A stretch of 64,000 nucleotides of DNA from Lithodes maja (taxonomy: Eukaryota; Arthropoda; Malacostraca; Decapoda; Lithodidae). The notes beneath the pieces are model-generated. The model ran no database searches. It was not told where the DNA came from and saw only the letters and a list, made by a program, of their open reading frames with translations. The stretch spans positions 62,001 to 126,000 of the forward strand of contig JBAKBP010004324.1 in assembly GCA_037953745.1 (NCBI GenBank), given 5' to 3'. The first letter of the stretch is position 1. Each line of letters begins with the position of its first letter. Both the position numbers and the translations under genes were made by a program. Positions 8,931 to 18,799 of the stretch are shown here, one piece after another.

Positions 8931-9850
8931 TATCCACTCCAAAAAAATTGATTCCCTATTAAGAAATATAAATAATATAACAACGTCAATAGTTAATGTA
9001 TGTATTCAATTAAGGATTGAGGTCGAACATGACCCAACATTTATAGTACATAATGTTTTCAAAATAAAAAATGTAGGGAAGGTATTGTCTCATAGAGATA
9101 TTAAAATGTTGGCCAGAGCCCATAAAACAAGTACAGATAAAATTAACGAGGTAATGATAGCGGCCCGGGGTCCGTCAAAGAAAGTTTATTTTCCCTATAT
9201 TGATAGAGATCTTTACCACAAAAATGCAGAGGGATATTTCCAGTCACAGTTTATAGCCATAAGACAGTCCACATACCATCCCAAGAATACATGTCTCATC
9301 TTCACAAATGGTATTGTAATGTGTGTGGGTATAAAGGGGGATATTAAAACCTCTATTGAAAACAACATACAAAAAATCTCTACTGTGATACAAGCGCCTA
9401 TTTTTATTAACGAGAGTTGTATCGTCAATATTGTGGTTAGTTTCAGATTACCCTTTCACTTGGATTTTTTGAAACTCAAATACTTTTTAGATTCTCATGG
9501 AATCACCTACAACAACAATAATAATACATTTTCGTTTTTTTTTTATCAAGATATTGATACCCATTAAACCCCTATCGGGCCAAACGCTGTATGAGTTTTA
9601 CGAGCGAATGTTACCCGTGACCCATGATAATTATCGAGTGATAACCCAATTGCTTTTCGAAAATGGAGCTTGCTCTCTCCTCGGTAATCAAAGTGTACAA
9701 GATTGGCAGATTCAACCCAACGTACTAATGGGCCTTTTTATAAATTTCAGTCATGGTAGGCAAGCCATATCCGAGGGTGAGATAGAACATGTAGTATCCT
9801 ATTTCGACCATAAACCACTTGAATGGTATTATAAAATCATTTTTTTATAA
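8930..9850 (+). pseudogene. TATA-box-binding-protein-like protein, frameshifted
   Basis: The frame is open from 8861 and, from about 8930 to 9567, encodes a TBP-like core: NAE, a FIAIR block, a CLIFTNG..MCVGIK block and an IVNIVVSFRLPF block. Their order and spacing match the first half of the TBP fold (ARNAEY, LIF.SGK.VCTGAK, QN.V.S.DV.FPI). TBP nucleates transcription initiation at TATA promoters, and nimaviruses are known to encode a TBP-like protein. No in-frame ATG precedes the conserved part, and the frame ends after a T10 run at 9534-9545. A continuing frame to 9850 likely holds the C-terminal part. The T-run points to a one-base slip, by decay or by sequencing error. Confidence 0.65.
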
Positions 9851-9867
9851 AAAATCATACATTGAGA

Positions 9868-10257
9868 ATGAATATTCCCTCTCAATTCTGCAATACCGAG
9901 TTTGAACAATCGATCCTATTTTTGAGAAGACACAATTATCCCGACTCATTCATTGACAATGACAATCCTAGTAATTATTCTAGTACAAATTTAATTAAAG
10001 ATGGTTCAATGAAAATAATAAATCACGATAAAGGGAATAAGATAGTGATGGTTTCGCATGATTTTGTGAAACGCATGGGGGCCAACAATCCTGGAAACCC
10101 CGAGCGCCATTGTGGATCATACCGGGCTAGATATAAGGAGATTAACGATAGGCGAGAGTTTTCTCAACGAAACCTAATTAAAAGACTTTGTACTTTAATA
10201 AATGAAAAAAATAATATATCAACCATAAATAAATATTGTTGCAATTGTAACCTTTAG
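9868..10257 (+). CDS. Hypothetical protein
   Basis: A 129-codon ORF starts at the ATG at 9868, 18 bp after the TBP-like frame ends, on the same strand. It is Asn-rich with a central basic region (HCGSYRARYKEIN) and a C-terminal CCNCNL. No domain was recognised. The close spacing suggests it is a separate small viral gene, or the decayed tail of its neighbour. Confidence 0.4.
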   Translation: MNIPSQFCNTEFEQSILFLRRHNYPDSFIDNDNPSNYSSTNLIKDGSMKIINHDKGNKIVMVSHDFVKRMGANNPGNPERHCGSYRARYKEINDRREFSQRNLIKRLCTLINEKNNISTINKYCCNCNL

Positions 10258-10307
10258 CGCGTTCTCTGTCTAGCAGGGCTCTTCTTCGCTATCTTCGGTA
10301 CTTCCTT

Positions 10308-10538
10308 TTAGTTCTTCTTCCATTTTATATTAAAATTGGGGGTTGGTAAATCATGGGCTGGTGGTGGTTTAGATATGGTTGGCATGGCCAAATTCAACTT
10401 CGATTTACCGCCATCCTTGAACAATAAATATAATTCCTTCATGAGGATCGGCTTCAATATAAACTCCACTTCACTTCGCCTATTTACTCTTTTTGAATTA
10501 TTCATAAATTCATTGGCAGCTTGCTTTACAGATTCCAT
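10308..10538 (-). CDS. Small hypothetical protein
   Basis: A 76-codon ORF with an ATG at 10,538 and a basic Pro-containing C terminus (PPPAHDLPTP...KWKKN). It converges with the ORF ending at 10,257. No family is recognised; length and context fit a small viral gene. Confidence 0.4.
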   Translation of the reverse strand: MESVKQAANEFMNNSKRVNRRSEVEFILKPILMKELYLLFKDGGKSKLNLAMPTISKPPPAHDLPTPNFNIKWKKN

Positions 10539-10678
10539 TACATTGTATCACTGTTGTTCTTGGCATTGGGTAGACATAATGACCTTTTAAGAACGCTGAC
10601 TGGAACCTTTTATTTATATGTTTTTCTCTTCCTGTTAATAAAGTCCCATTTCACCCCAAAACAATTTTTGTTTCCTAT

Positions 10679-12429
10679 TTACAGTATTATATTGTTTTGT
10701 ATATTATAAAACTTTATATTTAACATATGTGATACCATTAATGATGGCCCGGGGTCCAGCTCCATTTCGGCCAATAAAGTTAAATCCTCAATAATTTCAG
10801 AGATATTTTGTGTTTCTTCCAGATTTTTAATAGCCATTCGTAAATTTTTATTCAAGTCTTTATTGTTATTTATCTTTGTGGTATCCTGTGATAATATAGA
10901 TGGAGCTTCTTTTAATATTTCCTTAATCAATGCCACCATAGTAATCAATATTCCCAAGTAATAACATTTTTGGGAACGTATAGTATCGTATTCCATATCA
11001 GAAGATAGTATAGTTTCAAATATTAAGAGGTCGAGGTGAGACATGTTCAACCGATCATTCTTAGTCAATAGGGCAAATAAAGTATAATAGGGTCCATTTA
11101 TAATGGCATCCTGATTTTCCGATTCATTTTTTCCAACTACATTTTTGGATATGGCATTTAGTGAGATATGCGGTCGTTCCCAGAATTGATGATATGGACA
11201 GTCATTCTTGTCAAATTTTGGTTTACGTAGCACATCTGTGATAATATAACTGGCCAATAAACCTAGATAATGATCGTCAATACATTTATCATTCTTTTCG
11301 TCGCGGACAAAACAGTTTCCGTGACACAATTCTTTCCAGATTGATTCACAGACATGCATTCTGTTAACATACACAACCCCTTTACTGCGTAGGGTCTTAC
11401 TATACTGAGTAGTTTTATATACACGTTTTCCTTCGTTAATCCATCCGTATTGGAAATAGTATTTCTTAGCGGCCGAATTTAGGCCTTTCATATCTATTTG
11501 TGTGGGAATGTTCGGGTATATAGTTTGCATGTATTTTAATACACACTGACGTTTATCCTCGGTGGACAAGTTTGCCTGTAGAGCAATTTTTTCGAGATTA
11601 ATACAAATATTGGAAAGATTATGAAAGAAAGATTGGTACCCCAATGTTGAAATAAAAGTTGAAAAATTACTATCATTGTCTCCTTTTATAAAATCCCACA
11701 GTTTATTTTGTATCAAATTAAACAGGAGGGACGTCGATGTTCCCACCATGGTCCGATCTCTAACGAATATATGTTGATAACCACACAGGGCTATAAAGCC
11801 ACAAATATACATGAGCAGACTCTGAGACGGGGCCGTTTCTAAATTCATACGGAGAAAAGCCTCTTTCAAATTAACCGTTACCATATTCCCGGTGCACCCG
11901 TGGGCCAAACAGGATTCGTAATATTTGGGTTGGGTGTGGTTCACAAATTGAGAAACAAAATGTAGTATATATTCCGGCGCGATACCCCCTTGTAAAAATG
12001 TATAATACTTTCGACAGCTACAGTTTTTGAAGGCGGGTGCCGCACCGACACTAGCACTATCCACACATGTGCCCTCGCACACAAAGAACGGGACCTGTTC
12101 TGCAACATGAAAATATGGAACACTAAAATTTTAAACATTAAATTTAGCAATTTATCATTATCAATGTCATTGTTATTATTGTTGGTCATGGTTGATATCA
12201 GGGTGGCGATATTATCCATCTTCATTTTTTTAGAGCGGGGTTGTTCGTCGCCATTATTATGACCTCTGAATAGAATGGACAATAGGGATTGTTCGATTCT
12301 TCCCCGTTCAATGAAACCATTTAAGACAATGGCAATTTCTTGTAATTCTTGATGGTTAAACCTATCGACATTATTAATAGAGGCTATATGAATATCACCC
12401 AGTGAAAAGGTACTCAGATAGGTGGACAT
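10679..12429 (-). pseudogene. Large unknown protein, one frame change
   Basis: A frame from the ATG at 12,429 codes an acidic/Asn-rich N-terminal part (with SKKMKM and NNNNND) and runs out shortly after 12,080. The frame continuing to 10,679 encodes about 460 residues. The larger part has many Cys and His, including a KNCSCRKYY block near its start, an ESCLAHGCTGN block and a later CHGNCF. It is mostly helical-looking, without a recognisable domain. The break lies at about 12,080-12,130. The overall size (about 570 residues) suggests a conserved viral structural or regulatory protein, but I cannot name it. Confidence 0.55.
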
Positions 12430-12469
12430 TCTCTACCCGAAACATACTACATACATAATGTTTTTATTA

Positions 12470-12515
12470 TCCCATTAGCGGGCAAACATTATTTTAACCC
12501 TTTAACGAGCAAAAA
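12470..12515. promoter_or_regulatory. Paired inverted copies of the GCTAAAGGG motif
   Basis: TTAGCGGGCAAAC (12,475-12,487) and TTAACCCTTTAACGAGCAAAA (12,494-12,514) are both reverse-complement forms of the intergenic motif. They fill most of the gap between the start of one minus-strand gene (12,429) and the stop of the next (12,517). Confidence 0.6.
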
Positions 12516-12516
12516 G

Positions 12517-13290
12517 TTATGTATACAATTTGTACACTTGCTGTTTTGAACAAAACACTTTTCGTACCCTGTCTCTGGTTTTCATGGACTCTGAAAAAAG
12601 GCCAGGACTACGAGTCTTTAAATTTATAATATCTCTCTTTTTAATGAGAACATCGTCAATCTCATATAGACCGTCCGGTAATCGTGAGCAGGGATTACAC
12701 AAAACTATTTCCCCCATTGCATTCAAATGGTAAAACATTCCCATATTCTTGGCTTTATGTATGAGGGGTTTCATACCCAGTAGAGGTATATTTAGTATGG
12801 TCTCTCCTCGACCCAATGTCACCCGCATTTCCAATGGGTCGCCCGCCGCTTCGGTCAGGGGTGGACAGGCGAGCAAATGTTTGTGCCTTTCGCAACCACA
12901 GAGGGTCTTTTGTATATTATTCTTGAATGCATTTTCATTACCCAAATCCCCCCATATATTAATAAATATTGCTTTGTGGTTTGTGCATATTCCAGCAATA
13001 AATGGCTCTTCAGAGGGAAGAGTTTTTTGTTTTTGTTGATTCCACAATATATCTAAATCATTTTGACGTAAATTATAATTTTTATTAATTACCAAGGCGT
13101 TGGGTAAAATCAATGCATCGTGAATACTTCCCGATTTCCTACAATCAAAATTTTCAAAATAATCCATTATCGAATCAGAAAAAAATTGAACATCTTTATT
13201 TAAAAACGTAATGGGATTCCGATATATAGAATAATTTAATATTTTAATCAGACATAAAATATATAATAATATTACTAACCAAATAACCAT
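12517..13290 (-). CDS. N-terminally anchored Cys-rich protein (envelope-type)
   Basis: An intact 257-codon ORF from the ATG at 13,290. Residues 2-20 form a strong uncleaved signal anchor (VIWLVILLYILCLIKIL). The rest is soluble, with spaced cysteines: NFDC near 50, GIC near 101, CGCERHKHLLACPP around 130-143 and CNPCSRLPDG near 205. The same architecture occurs in occlusion-type entry proteins of baculo- and nimaviruses (PIF family), but I could not match a specific PIF, so this is only a possibility. The motif pair at 12,475-12,514 adjoins its stop. No breaks are seen, unlike its neighbours. Confidence 0.5.
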   Translation of the reverse strand: MVIWLVILLYILCLIKILNYSIYRNPITFLNKDVQFFSDSIMDYFENFDCRKSGSIHDALILPNALVINKNYNLRQNDLDILWNQQKQKTLPSEEPFIAGICTNHKAIFINIWGDLGNENAFKNNIQKTLCGCERHKHLLACPPLTEAAGDPLEMRVTLGRGETILNIPLLGMKPLIHKAKNMGMFYHLNAMGEIVLCNPCSRLPDGLYEIDDVLIKKRDIINLKTRSPGLFSESMKTRDRVRKVFCSKQQVYKLYT

Positions 13291-13635
13291 ATTTTAACGG
13301 ACAGGGATATTTGCGATAGGGTTGGAATTTGAACGCTTTAGTGGAATGTTTCACAACACTGTGACCAACTGGCTTTTTTGTAGTATATTGACCCCATTTT
13401 AAATATATTTATATAGAGGGCTTCGGTTGACTAACCATGCGGAACCGTCACCTTCATCACAAGAGGAAGAAGGAAAAATGACGGGGCCCCAAGAGTACGG
13501 CTGAAATCACCGTTGTATCATTGGTGTGGATCCCGGGTGAAAGAACATTGCCATTTGTGTAGAGTTGGACCCCAAAACTTGAAAGATTACTAAAAAAGAC
13601 GAGACTGACCCGCCGCGGATGAAGACAGATAACGC
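13291..13635. other. Intergenic
   Basis: No convincing gene. It contains TATATTTATATAGAGG near 13,404 and a GC-richer stretch (13,430-13,630) open in the minus frame, without recognisable coding character. Confidence 0.4.
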
Positions 13636-13870
13636 TGCCACCACCAGAAACTTTCCCTGGATTCATCTACGTTGTCATTGTCATCTACACTACAAAGAGG
13701 AGTCAAGGTGGAAATAAAACAAGTTTTCTGGTTAGGTAAAGTTTATTGTAAAAATTTACACCACATGTGATGGAGGTGTGAATAGTACGACTCTAAATAA
13801 AAAAGGGTTGTATTTATATAACCCGAAGCGGCCAAATAATGCTAGCCGGGTGATTTATTTATCCGCTACT
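13636..13870 (-). repeat. Dispersed ~200-bp intergenic module (inverted copy)
   Basis: The reverse complement of this stretch matches 17,441-17,665 block by block: GGCCGCTTCGGG, TATATAA, CCCTTTTTTATT, CGTACTATTCACACCTCC, AACCAGAAAAC, CCACCTTGACTCCTCTTTGTA, and a CTGGATTC...-type end. Fragments occur at 1317, 4772, 7519, 16,140 and 26,516. The block order with a TATATAA core suggests a promoter or viral homologous region. Confidence 0.75.
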
Positions 13871-13878
13871 TATAAAGG

Positions 13879-16095
13879 TTACGTAAAATGTAGTGCCTGT
13901 TGGGGACTTAAATTGTCTCGTATATAGTCTTTTATCTTATGTTCGGCATTGACCAGTAATTTCATATGATTCAACGATTCCTCTTTTCGTTTCAATAATA
14001 TATACCAATGATTAAATTCCGATATATATTTTATATATAATTTATTATATATAAAATGTATCATTCGCACCCATCTTTGAAAATTTGAATTAATCAACCA
14101 AAAATTGGGAACTATACTGCCAAGTCTCGGTTCGATGGTTGAATCGAGGATAATATCCACCGACCTGATCATATCTCCATGAGTGCAATGGATAGCCTTC
14201 TGCAATGCAACACTAAGCATGGATGAACTCTCATCTAAATTATGATGAAGGTTAGGTAAATAACCTATGTTTATTATCTTTGACAAAACACTATGTAAAA
14301 TAAAATTAAGTAGAATATGTGAAAGAAAATATACCTCGTCCGATCTCATTATATGAAAGGTGGTGATAGTCTGGGTAGACGGAAAGTCGGTGGCTTTCAT
14401 GCTCTCCTCCTCGGACACGAAGGCTGATAAATCGCCACCCTTACGATAATCTTCGAGAAATGTATCAAATATACACCTCGCATACTCATCCTCCGAGGTA
14501 AAAATATAAATACATTTCTTTAAATGAAAATATAGAAAATTAATTAGACTTTCATCCTTTGTGATGGATGAGGGTAGGGCGGGTTTTTTTATTAAACTTC
14601 GTCTGCTTTTTGATACAAGGGAGGAATTCAAATAGCCCTCTTCCCTCAGAATATAGATACTCTTATCATTATCCTCGATGGGATAGGTACCCAAATCAAA
14701 ATTATATCAATCCATGTCATTTCGCAGGCGAGGACAACCACATGTATCATTATCGTCGACAATAATAACTTTAAAATTATGAATGGGTATAGTGATCCTC
14801 ACTGGATCTTTTCTCCACAATCTTGCCATAGTTTTTAGCGCAATTATCCGCTCTTCGAGACTGGTGATGGAGTATAAATTTGTCCAGAGTCGGTGGTCTT
14901 CCTGGTATAGCTCTTTTACCACCGAACACTCACTCAGTACCGAGAAGGGTCTGACATAAAACCACAAAAGGGGGATATCATTACCCAACACTTGACATAT
15001 TCCCCTGTGTTTCCAGATGGATATAAAACAATCCAACTCGAATTGAGTATGGCCTTCCATGGAGCAGCAATTGAGTCGCATACTTTCGGCGATCCTACCA
15101 CAACGAGAGCTCTTCCAGAGATTGTTTAGAAAAAAAAATGACACAATCTCGTCGAATATGGCATATCGCTCGGGAATATTCGCCACGGTAATCACCAAAA
15201 GTCGTATCTTTTCTATAAAGAGTAAATCTTTGGTGAATTCGATACCCTCATGTTCAAAAAAAATTATCTTCAAATTGGCCGTAAAAATGGACCAAGTCTT
15301 GACATTCTGGATGGTCATATTGAGTCCTATACCCCGCGCCCCTCTTTGTGGAAAAAGTACGGCATGTTTCGCAAAATAGGATTTTCGGGGGTCATCTTGG
15401 AGAATGGGATCCCCTTCACCTCGACTTTCCAACAATTCATGATTAAAAAAAATAAAACAAAACCCATTGGTGGGAATGGTGGGTTTTATAAACACTTCAC
15501 AGCTTTCTTTGTAACTTTTTATATTACAGGTGTTACACATATAAAATACATATATATACTTTAAATCTGAACACAAACATTGGTAATTGTCATGATTAGA
15601 ACAATGGAATAATTTCAGAGACCCCCAAAAAGTATCCGCTCCGCGCCCGATACTGACACTGACATCCAAACCGACATCTTCGGTACAATTATCGTTCAAG
15701 ACAAACACATCCCGCGCCGAAAGACTCAGAGTATCCTTTCTATAACCCTGCCGAAAATAACCGCGATAAATCGGACCCTGAATAACTATTTTTATTTTAG
15801 AAGCCTCCAATACGTAAACCTCTTCCCTAATTTGTACATTCACTATGACTTTTTTAGCCGAGGGAAACAATAATACATTTGAATGGTATTTGGGTAAGGT
15901 GGGAATCTTACATAATAGCACTAGAGTGTTATAACTTGGGGGTAAGGATATCGCGATACAACCATCATGGGTAAATTCAAATCTCCGAATATGTATAATT
16001 TTGATATTTTTGGCCATCATTTTTTTGACCATATCTTGATAGGGATATGATATACAATGCAGGGATATGGGATATATTAATATGTCATAGCTCAT
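13879..16095 (-). pseudogene. Large unknown protein split by a single in-frame TGA
   Basis: A 462-codon frame from the ATG at 16,095 ends at TGA 14,707-14,709. The same reading frame reopens at once, with no nearby ATG, and runs 275 more codons to 13,879. The two parts are in register, so this was probably one gene of about 740 codons interrupted by one stop. The N-terminal half is beta-rich-looking with paired cysteines (CLCSDL, CNTCN). A central segment has FFEHEGIEFTKD. The C-terminal part is helical with charged residues. No family is recognised. A CpG-type CGA-to-TGA change would fit post-integration decay. A stop read-through gene is a less likely alternative. Confidence 0.55.
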
Positions 16096-16129
16096 ACCTA
16101 ATTATACTATATTATCATCTTAAAAAATG

Positions 16130-16260
16130 TTTATTTATGGTGGGCAAACAACTCATCAATAGGGGTCAATATTGTTTTACCGCTTTGGTAGGAACCATAC
16201 TACTCGTATTCCAACCCTTCCACAAATATCCCTATAAAGGCCATTTGCCCGCTAAAGAAA
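16130..16260. repeat. Dispersed module fragment and GCCCGCTAAAG motif
   Basis: 16,140-16,200 (GGGCAAACAACTCATCAAT, GGGTCAATATTGTTTTACCGCTT) is a diverged form of 17,435-17,495. CATTTGCCCGCTAAAGA is at 16,242-16,258. It lies just upstream of the minus-strand gene starting at 16,095. Confidence 0.6.
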
Positions 16261-16411
16261 GTAACTATCTATATATATTATATATATATAGATAGATAGA
16301 GTATATGCGCGAGAAATGTATATATACGTGATATGGGATCTACTCGAAAGAGAAAAAAAGGACGAGTGGAGTATCTCCAGTAATAGAATGGCCCGACTTT
16401 ACCAAATTGAA

Positions 16412-16758
16412 CTAAAAGTTATGCCAATACCCTAAGCAACAATTATTAAATCCATGCCAATTCCCCAAGCCGGAATATCTTGGTATCATCATGTAACCAT
16501 AGTTTTGTCGCCTCCACATATTTCTCAAATATCTAGGATATCTTGGTATCATCATATAACCATAATTTTGTCGCCTCCATATATTTCTCGTAAATCCTGG
16601 ATTATATCTTGGTATCGTCATTTGTCGCCTCGTCATATTTCTCTTAGCTCTTTGTCGTTGTCGTTGATGTCTCGTCTTTTTCTGAATATATCCAGAATTG
16701 TAATATATGGGTGGATGCTTAGAGGTTGACACAAAAAATATCTTTGTTGGGGGTGTCA
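16412..16758 (-). CDS. Small basic repeat protein, paralogue A
   Basis: A 115-codon ORF from the ATG at 16,758 (MTPPTK...). The N-terminal 25 residues resemble the ORF at 17,675-17,863. An Arg/Gln-rich stretch (RHQRQRQRAKRNMTRRQ) follows, then tandem units of about 20 residues with WRRQNYGYMMIPRY. Strong positive charge and aromatic repeats suggest nucleic-acid binding, by inference only. It is paired with the Pro-rich gene just upstream, and the pair is duplicated. Confidence 0.5.
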
Positions 16759-16840
16759 TTTTCGGGTTGGGTGAGGGGGAAGGTGGTGCCGGGTCCAATG
16801 CCGGTGCCGGTACTGCTCCAGGCTTCTCACCAATATTTAT

Positions 16841-17350
16841 CTAAATATTGGGGCGAGGTTGTGTTGAATTAATTATGAACACAATCGGTGCGGTTCCAAT
16901 AGAAATATTTATTGGAGGTTTAGTTGGTGGTGGAGGCTGGTCATTTTCAATCGATGATAAATACTCGGAAGGAGAAGGCTGGTCATTTTCGAAAGGAGTT
17001 GTTGGTGGTGGAGGCTGGTCATTTTCAAATGGCTCGGAAGGAGGAGGAGGAGGAGGAGTAGTTGTTGGTGGTGGAGGCTGGTCATTTTCAAAAGGCTCGG
17101 AAGGAGGAGGAGGAGGAGGAGTTGGAGTTGGTGGGGGGGGAGAAGAATGGTGAGAATCCGGAAATTGAGGTGTCTCCGTAATTGGCAAAAACAATGGTGA
17201 TGTCGGCGGTGTTAGAGACGGTCCAGGTGAAAACGACAATGATGTCGGAGGTGGCGGTGGTGGCCCCGGAGATTGAGATTGACTGGGTTCACAACGAGGG
17301 GATGTCGGAGGCAGAGGTATAAGCGACAGTGATGTTGGTGAGGATTCCAT
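16841..17350 (-). CDS. Pro-rich repeat protein, paralogue A
   Basis: A 169-codon ORF from the ATG at 17,350. The N-terminal part has SPTSLS/PPTSP-type units. The middle has PPPPPPSEPFENDQP units repeated three to four times, and the C terminus is short and hydrophobic (INISIGTAPIVFII). The ends are shared with the paralogue at 17,956-18,672, which shows this is a real conserved protein rather than chance low complexity. The FENDQPPPP repeats resemble late-domain or SH3/WW-binding scaffolds, but function is unknown. Confidence 0.55.
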   Translation of the reverse strand: MESSPTSLSLIPLPPTSPRCEPSQSQSPGPPPPPPTSLSFSPGPSLTPPTSPLFLPITETPQFPDSHHSSPPPPTPTPPPPPPSEPFENDQPPPPTTTPPPPPPSEPFENDQPPPPTTPFENDQPSPSEYLSSIENDQPPPPTKPPINISIGTAPIVFIINSTQPRPNI

Positions 17351-17420
17351 GATGTAAGATAAGTGTGTCTTTTAGTGGATGTGGGTATGGATATATATAC
17401 TCTATACATAACCCCGCCCA

Positions 17421-17665
17421 TAACCCTTTAGCGGACAAATGGCTCATCAATCCGAATGTGGTAAGGGTCAGTATTGTTTGGCCGCTTCGGGGTTATATAT
17501 AAGACCCTTTTTTATTCAGAGCCGTACTATTCACACCTCCGTCACGTGTGTGCACGGTGTGGTATCTTTTTTACAATAACCAGAAAACGCGTTTCTTTTC
17601 CACCTTGACTCCTCTTTGTAATGTGGATAAAGAAGACAACTTAGAAGAATCCAGGAAAAGTTTCT
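17421..17665 (+). repeat. Dispersed ~200-bp intergenic module (full copy)
   Basis: It begins with TAACCCTTTAGCGGACAAATGG (17,421-17,442), the reverse complement of the CCCGCTAAAGGGTTAA motif. It continues through CCGAATGTGGTAAGGGTCAG, GGCCGCTTCGGGG, TATATATAAGACCC, CACACCTCCGTCACGTG, AACCAGAAAACGCG and CCACCTTGACTCCTC. It sits upstream of the Pro-rich paralogue A start (17,350). The inverted relative is at 13,636-13,870. Confidence 0.75.
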
Positions 17666-17674
17666 GACTCTGTT

Positions 17675-17863
17675 TCACTCACTAAACAACAAAACCCACC
17701 AGTAACACCATCTCGGGTGACCATAATGTTGTCGATTCCTCATCCTTCTCATATAAGCAACAATCATGTCGTCGTTGACTTCTCGTTTTTTCTGAATATG
17801 ATACTTGATGGATGTATGTTTAGAGGTTGACAGACACAAACAATCTCCTTGTCGGGGTGTCAT
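17675..17863 (-). CDS. Small basic protein, paralogue B (shortened)
   Basis: A 62-codon ORF from the ATG at 17,863 (MTPRQG...). It shares the STSKH..I.Y.IQKK N-terminal pattern with paralogue A at 16,412-16,758, then has Arg-rich RRMRNRQHYGHPRW. It lacks the long repeats and ends early, so it is probably a truncated duplicate. Confidence 0.45.
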   Translation of the reverse strand: MTPRQGDCLCLSTSKHTSIKYHIQKKREVNDDMIVAYMRRMRNRQHYGHPRWCYWWVLLFSE

Positions 17864-17955
17864 TTTTTGGGTTGGATGAGGGGGTGGGTGGTGCCGGTGC
17901 TACTATAGGCTTCTCGCCAATATTTATATAAATATTGTTGTGAGGTTGTTGTGAA

Positions 17956-18672
17956 TTAATTAATTATGATAACAATTGGTGCGGTTCCAATAGAAATATT
18001 TATTGGAGATTTACTTGGTGGGGGTGGTGGAGGCTGGTCCTTTTCAATCGATGATAAATACTCGGAAGCAAAAGGCTGGTCGTTTTCAAAAGGTTCGGTA
18101 GGAGGAGGAGTTGGTGGTGGAGGCTGGTCATCTTCAAAAGGCTCGGAAGGAGGAGGAGATTGAGGTGTCTCCATAATTGGCAAAAACGACCCTGATGTTG
18201 AAGGCTGAGGCGGTGTTTGAGAGGGATCAGGTATAAACGACGGTAATGTCGGAGGCTGGGGTGGTATTCGAGATGGCCAAGGTGCAAACGACGGTGATGT
18301 CGGAGACCAACCCATGTACTTGGAACCATCAGGTGCAAACGACGGTGATGTCGGAGGCTGCGGCGGTGTTCGAGAGGGACCAGGTGCAAACGACGATGAT
18401 GTCGGAGGCTGCGGCGGTGTTCGAGAGGGACCAGGTGCAAATGACGGTGATGTCGGAGACCAACCCATGTACTTGGAACCATCAGGTGCAAACGACGGTG
18501 ATGTCGGAGGCTGAGGCGGTGTTCGAGAGGGACCAGGTGCAAACGACGGTGTTGTCGGAGGCTGAGTCGGTGTTCGAGAGGGACCAGGTGCAAACGACGG
18601 TGATATCGGAGACCAACCCATGTACTTGGAACCATCAGGTGCAAACGACGGTGATGTTGGTGGGGATTCCAT
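17956..18672 (-). CDS. Pro-rich repeat protein, paralogue B
   Basis: About 238 codons from the ATG at 18,672 (MESPPTSPSF...). The frame is open further upstream to 18,810, but the paralogue begins at the same MES, so I prefer this start. The N-terminal two thirds consist of alternating units FAPGPSRTPPQPPTSPS and FAPDGSKYMGWSPTSPS. SEPFE(D/N)DQPPPP units follow, and the C terminus is hydrophobic (INISIGTAPIVIII). The DNA repeats have also produced open frames on other strands. The pair 17,675-18,672 duplicates 16,412-17,350. Confidence 0.55.
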   Translation of the reverse strand: MESPPTSPSFAPDGSKYMGWSPISPSFAPGPSRTPTQPPTTPSFAPGPSRTPPQPPTSPSFAPDGSKYMGWSPTSPSFAPGPSRTPPQPPTSSSFAPGPSRTPPQPPTSPSFAPDGSKYMGWSPTSPSFAPWPSRIPPQPPTLPSFIPDPSQTPPQPSTSGSFLPIMETPQSPPPSEPFEDDQPPPPTPPPTEPFENDQPFASEYLSSIEKDQPPPPPPSKSPINISIGTAPIVIIIN

Positions 18673-18799
18673 GATGTAAGACAAGTGTGTCTTCTGGTGG
18701 GTATAGGTACAGATATATATATATATATATACTATATACACATAAAAACCTAGAGGCGCCCGCCTCCTAACCCCGCCCCATATGTGGGAGGGGCCACCC

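Noticed and set aside
12517..13290. Firm assignment as a PIF entry protein
   Set aside because: N-terminal anchor and cysteines are suggestive, but no diagnostic PIF motif could be recognised.
17966..18674. Plus-strand ORFs rich in Gly or repeats (e.g. with SEAAAVFERDQVQ units) opposite the Pro-rich genes
   Set aside because: They are complements of the Pro-rich repeats and lack conservation between the two paralogous units.
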